From JAHEJB01 sp041748175 (GTDB lineage: Bacteria; Bacteroidota; Rhodothermia; Rhodothermales; Rubricoccaceae): a stretch of 29,637 nucleotides of DNA. The notes beneath the pieces were generated by a model. That model made no database searches. It saw only the letters and a program-made list of their open reading frames with translations, and was not told the origin of the DNA. The stretch covers positions 1 to 29,637 of the forward strand of contig JBGTDU010000111.1 of NCBI GenBank assembly GCA_041748175.1, given 5' to 3'. Each line of letters starts with the position of its first letter. Within the stretch, counting starts at the first letter, position 1. A program made the translations under genes and the position numbers. Below, piece after piece: positions 7,905-15,212 of this stretch.

Positions 7905-9949
7905 CGGACTCAACATCCAGCCGCTTTCTTCCCGCGATGTTTTTCGCAACGTTGCTTCTCTGCAGCGCCCAGGTGTTTGCCCAGCAAAGAAATGGTATTC
8001 GCGCAAGGCCTACGGCCGATTCCACAAACCAGGCAACGCCCCAACGAATCCAAACCCCGAGACCCCAGCCCATGCTGATGCCGTTCGACGGCATCGCCAA
8101 TCAGGACACCGTCGCGATGCTCATCGTTTTTACCCGTTTCCAGGATGACGATTGGGGCGCATGTGCGAGGTGGTGGTGTCACCTGGAACAATGGCCGCAT
8201 TCCGATTTTTTTGGATCGGGCGGAGCCATCCCCCGAACGCAACTGCCGATGTGGGCGCATACGTTACTGGAGCGAGATCCCGATCGCGTAAATCCCCAGC
8301 ATCTGACGGACCAGGATTCGTCGCTCTCGGCCTACTACTTCTGGCAGTCGCACGCCGGGCCTGCGGGGCCGCACGTCCTTTATGGGGACGTCTGGCCGGA
8401 GGTCTACATCACCGAGCGCGCTAACAGCGACTACTACAGCCGACGAGACAGCATGGGGACGAGCGTGCGAAGAGCCAGCGGCCTTGGCTACCTCACCGAA
8501 GAGTTGCTGGGCAATCTGGTCGAGCGGGGATTGGATCTCGGTCGATACGACCACAACCGGGACGGCGTAGTCGACCACGTCATGATGATCGTTCGCCGGG
8601 ACAGTCTCTACATGGGCCAGGGCTGGGCGACGCTGGCGGGTGTTTACAACGCGGCCGGAATGCCCGACCACGACAACAATCACAGGCCCGACACGCTGCG
8701 CTACTGGAGTCCAGAGCGCGGAGACAGCATGCGTGTCGATTGGGCGCATTCGGGTTCGCAGAATTTTGCGAATGCGCCCGACTACGGTCTGTTCGTCCAT
8801 GAGTACGGCCATCGCCTCATGAACATGGGCGGTCATGTTCCGGTCATTCAGTACGAGGACCCGAGCCCGGGCAAGAAAGTCATGTGCGCGTATGCCAGAA
8901 TGTGCGGCGTCCCCACCGAGTACGATGCCTCCGCACATACGCTTTCAGCGCACGAGAGAAGGCGCATGGGGTGGCTGGACCCCGTTGTAATCAAACCAGC
9001 CGATGGAGACCGGGAAGCCGTAGCCCTGCGCGATTTGTATGCGTCGGGCGAAGCGGTCTTCATTCCTCTTGGCGAAGGGGCGGCGGCAGATACCATGACC
9101 GTCGCCAACCGTCAGCGAATAGGTTTCTTTGATCGCCAGCGCGCCACGCCGAGCCTCCACCCGGACTACGATTTTGTCTACAGCGGCCTTGCGACGCACG
9201 GGCTACAGGTCGCGTTGAGCGACGGAGATCCGGCGGCCCGGGCGGGGTATCGGTACGGCTTCCTTCCGGCGGACGGGACGTATGAACGGATCAGCCGCTG
9301 CACGGGGGCGCATCCAAGCTGCCTGGGCCCGCACACGTACGACGGCGATCTGTACGGCCCCGAGTGGGTGGACCAGCTCACCCCCTGGACGCGGCCCAAT
9401 TCGAGTGGATTTCGACGCAGCGATCTCATCGCGGAGGGGTTCGAACCTCAGTGGTTTGCGCTCGACAGAATTCGCTACGAGCCCACCGATCCGGATTCAA
9501 CGATGCTCTTTGATTTCGTCGCCGATGTCCGGCGTAGGCCGCGGTTCATCTCCGAAGGCCAGCCCTGGCCGGTTGTCCGCGTGGATTCGTGGATGGGGCC
9601 TGAATCCGACGGGCTCGTGTTTCAGGATGAGGTTCTCGTCGAGCAAGGCGCCACGCTGTACGTCGGCGCTGATGATGTCCTTTCCGATAGCCTCGCCGGT
9701 CGGCACGCTTCTCTCGGTGCCGTTCGGGTATCGTTCGAGGGTGGGCTGAGGCTGGAGACCGGGGCGCGTCTTATTCTAGGCCCGGAAGCCCGGATCGCTA
9801 TTCAGCGCGGCGTTTTGGGAGGCCCCGGCTGTGAGATCGTCGTGGAGCCCGGCGCATCCATTGTGCTCGGCCGGGGTGTTCGTTTTGAGGGAAGCGCGCT
9901 TCTCGGAGAGCCCGACCAGGCGATCCGCGAGCGGTTTCAACAGCGATGA
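7901..9949 (+). CDS. Secreted M6-like zinc metalloprotease
   Basis: This 682-residue exported protein has a signal peptide at about 1-27 with a cut after VFA. The body resembles the M6 (immune inhibitor A-like) family: an early LIVFTRFQDD strand, and a YDHNRDGVVD segment at 216-225 that looks like a calcium-binding D-x-N-x-D-G loop. The zinc motif HEYGH is at 300-304. The next His is at 312 (HEYGHRLMNMGGH), a different spacing from the HExxHxxGxxD of classic M6 enzymes, so the third zinc ligand is uncertain. The last ~115 residues are Gly/Val-rich short repeats (GATL, GARL, GASI types) that look like a beta-helix or adhesion/secretion tail. It overlaps pgeF by 4 nt at its start and the RHS gene by 4 nt at its end, so all three are probably translated together. 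Confidence 0.75.
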   Translation: MTDSTSSRFLPAMFFATLLLCSAQVFAQQRNGIRARPTADSTNQATPQRIQTPRPQPMLMPFDGIANQDTVAMLIVFTRFQDDDWGACARWWCHLEQWPHSDFFGSGGAIPRTQLPMWAHTLLERDPDRVNPQHLTDQDSSLSAYYFWQSHAGPAGPHVLYGDVWPEVYITERANSDYYSRRDSMGTSVRRASGLGYLTEELLGNLVERGLDLGRYDHNRDGVVDHVMMIVRRDSLYMGQGWATLAGVYNAAGMPDHDNNHRPDTLRYWSPERGDSMRVDWAHSGSQNFANAPDYGLFVHEYGHRLMNMGGHVPVIQYEDPSPGKKVMCAYARMCGVPTEYDASAHTLSAHERRRMGWLDPVVIKPADGDREAVALRDLYASGEAVFIPLGEGAAADTMTVANRQRIGFFDRQRATPSLHPDYDFVYSGLATHGLQVALSDGDPAARAGYRYGFLPADGTYERISRCTGAHPSCLGPHTYDGDLYGPEWVDQLTPWTRPNSSGFRRSDLIAEGFEPQWFALDRIRYEPTDPDSTMLFDFVADVRRRPRFISEGQPWPVVRVDSWMGPESDGLVFQDEVLVEQGATLYVGADDVLSDSLAGRHASLGAVRVSFEGGLRLETGARLILGPEARIAIQRGVLGGPGCEIVVEPGASIVLGRGVRFEGSALLGEPDQAIRERFQQR

Positions 9950-11478
9950 AAGCAGCGCTCACCGCAATGAAAGCAGAATCCCTGGCAGAGGCGAATCCTG
10001 CCGTCTCGGGCATCGGACATTTCCTGTTTATGGGCGAGGGTTCGAAATATTTTATGCGCGACGCCGGGCGCTTGATCGGAACATTCGACAACGGTGACCT
10101 TCTTCGACACTGGAACATCCATGCTGGCGGCCTGAATCCCATCGGCCGGATGGACTACTGGCTGGATGACGGCAGTCCGACGTCAATCCTCATAACCCCT
10201 GACAGCCTGGAGGCGCGACTGCGCACCGAGGCCTACGTCATGACACGCCAGAGCGCGTTGGAGGCGCTGGGTGGGGCGGTGGAGCAAAGGCCCGCGGCAA
10301 TTCTTATTGCCGACGAAGCGACGCCCGCCGTGGAAGATTCGCTCGCAGTCTTCGTGCCCGCTGCACTTGCGGCTGCCGAGGTGGTTCAGTTGAGCAACGC
10401 AGCCTACGCGGCGAGCGCCGAGTACTACACGTTGTCTGTTGCTTCCCTGCAAAGCGTGATGGTGGCCGCATTTCTGAGCGAGGGCTATCCGGCGACGGAT
10501 GCGGACACATTGGGGCTCATTGCCGGAGAGGGCGTAGCCAGCCGCGCGGCCGCGATTGTCGCGGACGAAGTCTCTACCACCTCCGTGGACAGCCTGGCGC
10601 AGAATCCGGGCATCCCACACTATGACAAACACTACTACGTGACGGACCACCTCGGGAGCATCCGCGTGGTATTCGACGAAGAGGGGAATGTGATTGAAGC
10701 CAGGGACTACTACCCGCTCGGCCTGCAGATACCCGACCGCACGTTCGTCTCAGGAAGCCAGACGAGGGAGGGCTTCACGGGCTACGAACTGGACGCCGAG
10801 ACGGGCGACTACTATGGCGGCGCCCGCTATTATTTGCCTGAGCTCGGGCGTTTCACGGCGACAGATCGATTTCAGGACAAGTTCCCATCGCAGTCACCTT
10901 ACCACTATGCCGGGAATGATCCGATACGCAACGTGGACGTGAATGCAGATTCTGTTGTCGTCGGATATGTGGAAGTCCCGATGATTAGGCCTTCTGGAGG
11001 CATTCGAAATCCAATACCAGAGTTGGTCACCGCATATCATACATTGGTTGTTCACTACGACGAGAGTACAGGCCAACGGAGCGTTCTTGCTGAAGGAATG
11101 CCAGAAAACTCACCCATTTATGATACCGGAAGTTATCTGCTCGATCTAATTAATCCTTTTGACAATTCAGATGGATTCGGAGATTTACAAGCTAGAATCC
11201 TCACAGATCCCAACTCGCTTGAGAATACCAGTGTAGAACGTGTTGGTATTCCTGAAGGCTTATCAGAAGCCGAATTCGTCGATGCAATAACTGCAGCCTT
11301 TGGCAGCTACGATAACAGTGATGGAGTGAACTATGAGCTATTCCCACAAGGCCAAGGTGACGGAAATAGCAACTCAATGGTTGGCAGTGTTTTGAGAACC
11401 GCTGGTTCAGATTACAGCCCGCGTGGGTTTGCGCCGGGCTGGTTTGTCGACGTACTTAATCGGATGACAGGACAATGA
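9946..11478 (+). CDS. Short RHS-core protein with variable C-terminal tip (candidate polymorphic toxin)
   Basis: This 510-residue protein has no signal peptide. Residues ~28-75 look like the end of an RHS/YD core (YFMRDAGRLIGTFD, then NPIGRMDYW). An Ala-rich stretch of ~145 residues follows. The RHS-associated core then resumes at ~227-335: HYYVTDHLGSIRV, DYYPLGLQIPDR, GFTGYELDAETGDYYGGARYY, LGRFTATDRF, SPYHYAGNDPI. The final ~175 residues form a separate tip that I cannot assign to a family; it has a HTLVVHYDE segment and an NSNS motif near the end. In RHS/WapA-type systems the tip is the toxin, so that role is inferred. The gene drops sharply in GC at the tip. It overlaps the protease upstream and the lipoprotein downstream, each by 4 nt (ATGA). 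The usual long YD-repeat shell is missing. Confidence 0.72.
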   Translation: MKAALTAMKAESLAEANPAVSGIGHFLFMGEGSKYFMRDAGRLIGTFDNGDLLRHWNIHAGGLNPIGRMDYWLDDGSPTSILITPDSLEARLRTEAYVMTRQSALEALGGAVEQRPAAILIADEATPAVEDSLAVFVPAALAAAEVVQLSNAAYAASAEYYTLSVASLQSVMVAAFLSEGYPATDADTLGLIAGEGVASRAAAIVADEVSTTSVDSLAQNPGIPHYDKHYYVTDHLGSIRVVFDEEGNVIEARDYYPLGLQIPDRTFVSGSQTREGFTGYELDAETGDYYGGARYYLPELGRFTATDRFQDKFPSQSPYHYAGNDPIRNVDVNADSVVVGYVEVPMIRPSGGIRNPIPELVTAYHTLVVHYDESTGQRSVLAEGMPENSPIYDTGSYLLDLINPFDNSDGFGDLQARILTDPNSLENTSVERVGIPEGLSEAEFVDAITAAFGSYDNSDGVNYELFPQGQGDGNSNSMVGSVLRTAGSDYSPRGFAPGWFVDVLNRMTGQ

Positions 11479-12023
11479 TTGGTAATAGGCCTATTCTCAA
11501 GAACGGGATTCAGCCCGCACGCATCGCCGTGGTTGCCATTCTTGTCACTGCATTCTCCATTTCTTGTTCGGACCCAAACGCAAAAGAGTGGGGCCTAAGG
11601 TCAATTGACTACCAACGTAGCCTAAATGGGGAGAGTTGGGCCTCGATTGTCGACGACACGTTTCGGCCTCGACTAAGTTCTTCAAGATATGAAGTCAGGC
11701 TGTTCTTTCCAGATATAGAATTTCGGGTCGGATCGGATGAGTATGATGCGTTGGAGCAAGGCATAGTTCGAAGTCACCATGGCCTGTCAATCAGCATAGA
11801 AAGTGGTGACCAACCTGTCTTTAGGTGTGAGTATGACTCTACGAGTGCACTGCGCGATTACGCTTTTAATACTAACGAGCCGTTGTCGATATGGCTTGGG
11901 TCTGGGCTGTCCTTCAAGCGCAACGAGGAATATCGGATACGAGTTGATGCCCCTGAGGGGATTAGGGGCGATAGCATCAGAACAGTCCTTGTTGTCGGCG
12001 CAGGCTACGGCCCAAGTTTGTAG
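11475..12023 (+). CDS. Small lipoprotein, candidate immunity protein for the RHS tip
   Basis: This 182-residue protein is of no family I recognise. It has a lipoprotein signal: a basic N-region to about 16, a hydrophobic core at 17-29, and a lipobox-like FSISC with Cys31 as the acylated residue. The rest is a mixed, mostly beta-looking domain ending in a Gly-rich segment. Its start overlaps the RHS stop by 4 nt (ATGA). Base composition is lower in GC than most of the window, like the RHS tip and unlike pgeF or aroE. In polymorphic toxin loci the gene directly behind the tip usually encodes immunity. A lipoprotein would fit a toxin acting in the periplasm or at the membrane. That is inference from position only; a shared substrate or unrelated cargo is possible. 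Confidence 0.6.
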   Translation: MIGNRPILKNGIQPARIAVVAILVTAFSISCSDPNAKEWGLRSIDYQRSLNGESWASIVDDTFRPRLSSSRYEVRLFFPDIEFRVGSDEYDALEQGIVRSHHGLSISIESGDQPVFRCEYDSTSALRDYAFNTNEPLSIWLGSGLSFKRNEEYRIRVDAPEGIRGDSIRTVLVVGAGYGPSL

Positions 12024-12326
12024 AATGGAGATAGGGTCCCTCCAGGCTCCAGCCGTCAGTTGAGCGCCGACCCCGCGCACGATCCACCGCACCGGCGCAC
12101 ACCTGCCGGTCGCCTTCCGGGGCTGCATACCCCCACTCCGGGCGTCCGCCAAGGCCGCTGATCCTCCGTGGGGCCCCGGCTGCGCACGGCCCGGTTCGGT
12201 CAGGGGCGGCGTGAGAGAAGTATGAGGCATGGTTCGCCTGGCCTCAGCAGCCGGAAGCCGAATCAGCGGAAGCACGAAGCGCCTGCACGTGGTGCTGGAG
12301 AAGCATCATCCTCTGAGTTAGGGCGA
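12024..12326. other. Gene-free remnant between RHS/immunity pair and vapBC
   Basis: These 303 nt hold no convincing gene. From ~12060 to 12240 the DNA is strongly GC-rich, in contrast to the AT-leaning lipoprotein gene just before it. The segment GGCTGCGCACGGCCCGGTTC at 12178-12197 and the following GGTCAGGGGCGGCG recall the 3' end of bacterial group II introns (the ...GCACGGTCCGGTTC... block before domain V). No maturase reading frame or domain V hairpin can be confirmed. A degraded mobile-element scar is the best guess. Confidence 0.3.
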
Positions 12327-12770
12327 CTACGATTCGTCATCGTCGAGGAGAATAACAGGGATCGTGCTCACCCTTGCCATGCCTCGGTCGTTGGTTACGA
12401 CAATCTCGCATGCTTCCGCTTCGGCGGTAGCCAGATGCGTTGCATCGGGAAGCCTGGGCTTCGTCCGTCCGCGTAAATGGGCTGCTGCACGCCAGAGATT
12501 GAGCGTTACTGGCACACGTGAAAGATTTGCCCTCGGTGCCAGAAGCCGCTCATAGCGATCTGCAAGTTCATCATCTTCTATCCGATACGGGTGAACCAGC
12601 ACCTCGGCCAGCGGAAGCTCTGCCGTTACCGCTTCAATGCTTCCGGCGTCGATTGCCGCGAATAGCGGCGTGACGGCCTCCTTGATGCCCACCTCGCCCT
12701 CCAGCGCGTAGATGAATGCGTTGGCGTCGAGATAGACGCGTCGGCCGAGCAGCCGTTCTACGAATCCCAT
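12327..12770 (-). CDS. vapC: PIN-domain ribonuclease toxin, VapC type
   Basis: This 147-residue protein has the PIN fold of VapC toxins, Mg-dependent RNases that cut tRNA or rRNA when freed from antitoxin. The four acidic positions are present: Asp15 in YLDANAFIYALE, Glu56 in LAEVLVHP, Asp109 in PDATHLATA and Asp128 in TND. Length is typical. It starts 13 nt inside the end of the small upstream gene on the same strand, the usual antitoxin-toxin order and overlap. The pair is oriented against the RHS run and lies between the RHS/lipoprotein genes and an RHS remnant, which suits a mobile or stabilising module in accessory DNA. Confidence 0.88.
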   Translation of the reverse strand: MGFVERLLGRRVYLDANAFIYALEGEVGIKEAVTPLFAAIDAGSIEAVTAELPLAEVLVHPYRIEDDELADRYERLLAPRANLSRVPVTLNLWRAAAHLRGRTKPRLPDATHLATAEAEACEIVVTNDRGMARVSTIPVILLDDDES

Positions 12771-12979
12771 TCGTCGCGCAGCCTGTTCAAGTCCGCGTCG
12801 ATCTCCACTTTCGAGCGTGTCGTGCTACTCTTCTCGGAAAGAATTGAGAGGAGAGAAGGAGCCTCATCATCTTCCGCAGCCAGTTCGGGGAGGTCGAGCA
12901 CTCGCCGAGCCACGCGGTCTTGGCGCCTCGCCGGCAAAGCGCGAAGACGTCGGAGAGCCTGTTGCATTAGTGAGGTCAT
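12758..12979 (-). CDS. vapB: Antitoxin partner of the PIN toxin
   Basis: This 73-residue charged protein lies directly upstream of, and overlaps by 13 nt, the PIN toxin. The N-terminal half is helical and Arg/Leu-rich (RRLRALPARRQDRVARRVLDL at 10-30, one residue run broken by no Pro/Gly), and the C-terminus ends in LRDEW, as in many short antitoxins where a Trp/acidic tail blocks the PIN active site. No clear AbrB or RHH motif is seen, so the DNA-binding class is open. The ATG at 12979 gives the longest frame; Met5 is an alternative. The call rests mainly on position, size and overlap. Confidence 0.72.
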   Translation of the reverse strand: MTSLMQQALRRLRALPARRQDRVARRVLDLPELAAEDDEAPSLLSILSEKSSTTRSKVEIDADLNRLRDEWDS

Positions 12980-13153
12980 GCGAAGAGGGATTGTCTGGAG
13001 CCAAGGGATGATACGCAGTCGGCGATGCTCAGGTCCAGAAGGTCAAGGACGGGGTTGCTCACACGTGTGCAAGTGCGGCAGGCTGTCTATCTTAGCAACA
13101 TGTTCTCCGAGGTATCCCATACAAATCCTGCAACGTCGAAAAATCGCGGGAGG

Positions 13154-13417
13154 TACTACCCACTCGGCCTGCAGATACCCGACCGCGTGTTCGTCTCAGG
13201 AAGCCGGACGAGAGAGAGGTATACAGGCCACGAACTGGACCCGGAGACGGGCGACTACTATGCAGGGGCGCGGTACTATCTGCCGGGAACGGGGAGGTTC
13301 AGATCTCAGCGTTGCGAGAATCTCGCCGGATTACCAATACGACCGCGATCCCGCGCCTTGATTTCGACCAAGATTCGCTCGCCTCGACAACAGATGAATA
13401 AACCCACAGGCTGCTAG
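13154..13417 (+). pseudogene. Orphan RHS-core fragment, broken
   Basis: The 147 nt at 13154-13300 match 10708-10854 of the intact RHS gene without gaps at a constant offset of 2446. By hand count about 119 of 147 positions agree (81%). The translation has the same YYPLGLQIPDR, GSRTRERYTGHELDPETGDYYAGARYY and LPGTGRF pieces. Sequence before YYPLG is not RHS-like, and after GRF the frame reads into unrelated residues to a stop at 13415-13417, so both ends are cut. The upstream frame back to 13025 has no RHS features or plausible start. This is a remnant or an unused orphan cassette. It converges on the OmpA-like gene, overlapping it by 4 nt. Confidence 0.8.
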
Positions 13418-14769
13418 GCTTCAGCGCAGCCGATCTCAACCCGGCGGTTTAGCGAGCGCGCCGTTTCACTTGCATCGGGGGAGATGAGCGGCTGTGACTC
13501 GCCCTTCCCGACGGCCGAAATATTCCGCGAATCAAAGCCTCTACGCACGAGATCATCCACGACCGACTGCGCTCGTCTTTCGGAGAGATCCTGATTGTAG
13601 GCGTCCGTGCCCTCGGTGGAGGTGTGGCCAACAATAGATACCTGGCTGGCGCCTTCGGAAGTGAGTCGGTCAAAGAGGTCGGACAGCACCTGCGCCGACT
13701 CGGGTAGAATCTCCGCCGAGTTGACCGCGAAGTTCACGTACACCGAGGCACCGCAGGCTATTGGCTGCGGAGGTGCCTCGGAACAGGGCGAAGAAGTCGT
13801 TCCCGGGTCATTGATTGGTGTTCGTGGGTGGAAGAGAGCTCCATTCTCGGACCAGACGGACTGAATCAAACCATCCTCGTCGGCGACAAATATGAAGGCG
13901 CTCGTGTGCTCGTTGCGCATGTCGACGCCGGTAGCACGGGCGATTGCGCCGTTCACTGTTCCATTTATCTCTATCGTGCCGAGACAGCCCGTGATCGTGC
14001 TTCCGCTCTGGTGCAACTCAAGCGGGATGCCTCCGCCGGCATAATCAGGGCGCTCGCTTGATCGATACGACCAGATGCCGTCAAACGCCGTTGAGAAAGA
14101 CTGCTCTTCCTGCGTTCCGTTGCCTATCAGCTCGCTGAACCAGATATTCGTCCTGCCCTCGTCGCCCTCCTCGATGAGGATGCCGCCATCGAAATGGATT
14201 TTGATCCATCGAACCGGCACCTGGTCGCCCGGAATGACCTCGGTGACCTCTTCATCCACGGCGTGCGTGTGCAGCTCAAACGAGGCGAGTTCGCGATAGC
14301 CCGTGTTGGGGCCATCCAGCGAACCCGAAACCACGACCGATTTCACGAACGTCGTGTTCCCCGGCTGCTCTGTCACATCGGGAATCGCAAAACGGTCGAA
14401 CGTCGTATTCGCCGGCAGTTTGTAGACGATCTCGACGGGCAAGTTTGCGTCTGAGGATAAATGGATGCGGTATGGGTCGCCGTCAATGGCCCGGAGGGTT
14501 GTGGTGGCGCTTCCAGTCTGTAGCCCGGTCTGGCTGACGAACACAACGCCCTCCGCAAACGTCAGGAGGTCCGTTCGCTCGATTTCGGGCGGAAGCTCCA
14601 GACCGGATTCATCTCCCGGCTGCGAGTTGGTGGCCGAATCGGATGTAGCCGTTCTCGGCTGTGGAGGGCCAGAAGACGTATTTCCTCGCTCGCCACCACA
14701 GCCAGCAAGCGGAGCGAGCAAAGCAAGCATGGTTAGAAGCGTACGAGCCTTCGTCGCGGAGGTAGCCAT
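13414..14769 (-). CDS. OmpA-family lipoprotein with N-terminal domains of unknown role
   Basis: This 451-residue protein has a lipoprotein signal (LAPLAGC, Cys24) followed by a Ser/Thr/Pro linker to about 60. A middle region of about 80-230 looks like a jelly-roll/discoidin-type sugar-binding domain (VVVSGSLDG, FELHTH, WIKIHFDGG). A second beta-rich stretch follows, beginning FDGIWSYRS and including LHQSGSTITGCLG. Residues ~346-451 are a clear OmpA C-terminal peptidoglycan-binding domain: NFAVNSAEI, GHTSTEG, TDAYNQDLSERRA at 388-400, and SLNRRVEI near the end. The protein is probably anchored in the outer membrane, linking it to peptidoglycan and carrying a ligand-binding module. The ATG at 14769 is chosen since the signal peptide begins there; the longer frame is out of character. 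Confidence 0.87.
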   Translation of the reverse strand: MATSATKARTLLTMLALLAPLAGCGGERGNTSSGPPQPRTATSDSATNSQPGDESGLELPPEIERTDLLTFAEGVVFVSQTGLQTGSATTTLRAIDGDPYRIHLSSDANLPVEIVYKLPANTTFDRFAIPDVTEQPGNTTFVKSVVVSGSLDGPNTGYRELASFELHTHAVDEEVTEVIPGDQVPVRWIKIHFDGGILIEEGDEGRTNIWFSELIGNGTQEEQSFSTAFDGIWSYRSSERPDYAGGGIPLELHQSGSTITGCLGTIEINGTVNGAIARATGVDMRNEHTSAFIFVADEDGLIQSVWSENGALFHPRTPINDPGTTSSPCSEAPPQPIACGASVYVNFAVNSAEILPESAQVLSDLFDRLTSEGASQVSIVGHTSTEGTDAYNQDLSERRAQSVVDDLVRRGFDSRNISAVGKGESQPLISPDASETARSLNRRVEIGCAEA

Positions 14770-15212
14770 CGTATTTGCCTGTGGGAAAACAGCTGCGTGC
14801 GAGGTGTGGCCTGCGTGCGGTATGCGCCGCAAGCGCAACATACGCGGCGGCGAGGAATGTGTGCAATGCCGCGTTTTCGGACAGAGCTTGGTGCGCAATC
14901 AGGGAGCCACGTCCATCTCCAGACAAGGCGGCTGTTCGGGGATCTTCCTTCGGAGAATTCCTCCATTAAAGGCTGTTGCAAGCCAGAGCATGTCGTCGCG
15001 AGGAGCGTACCGATGCGGCAATCTCGCCGTTCTGCGCGTGTATCGTACGAGATTGCCTCGCTTCGCTCTGTTAGACTTGCGCGGAGGTCTTCTGACCTCG
15101 CCGAAGCCGGGGGGCGAGTGAGCCAACGCAGCGACCGAAATGCACTTGCAGAAATCCCTCCGCGAGTTTTAACGTACTGTTCGACGTTGCAATCCGATAA
15201 AACCCCAACGAC
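14770..15212. other. Intergenic region with REP-like repeat
   Basis: No protein gene is supported in these 443 nt between the OmpA-like gene and the zinc-ribbon gene. It should hold the leftward promoter for the OmpA-like gene (a TTGCAC / TATGTT pair 18 nt apart can be read on the minus strand around 14830-14870, weak). It also holds a REP-like inverted repeat at 14992-15076 and a 6-bp hairpin (GAGGTC-TTCT-GACCTC) at 15084-15099. The open frames seen here overlap one another and show no family features. Confidence 0.5.
14992..15076. repeat. REP-like dispersed inverted repeat
   Basis: The arms GGCAATCTCG (15017-15026) and CGAGATTGCC (15048-15057) form a perfect 10-bp inverted repeat around a 21-nt centre. 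The flanks GTCGCGAGGAGCG on the left and TCGCTTCGCTC on the right resemble the dispersed element ending in ...TTGCGAGGAGCGAAGCGACGCGGCAATCTC that I recall from many bacterial genomes. This copy is degenerate. Family identity is from memory. Confidence 0.6.

Noticed and set aside
12822..13361. 179-codon plus-strand frame containing Cys/Arg-rich RHS-like words
   Set aside because: It is the out-of-frame shadow of the RHS fragment and of vapB. A matching shadow also appears over the intact RHS copy at 10694-10942.
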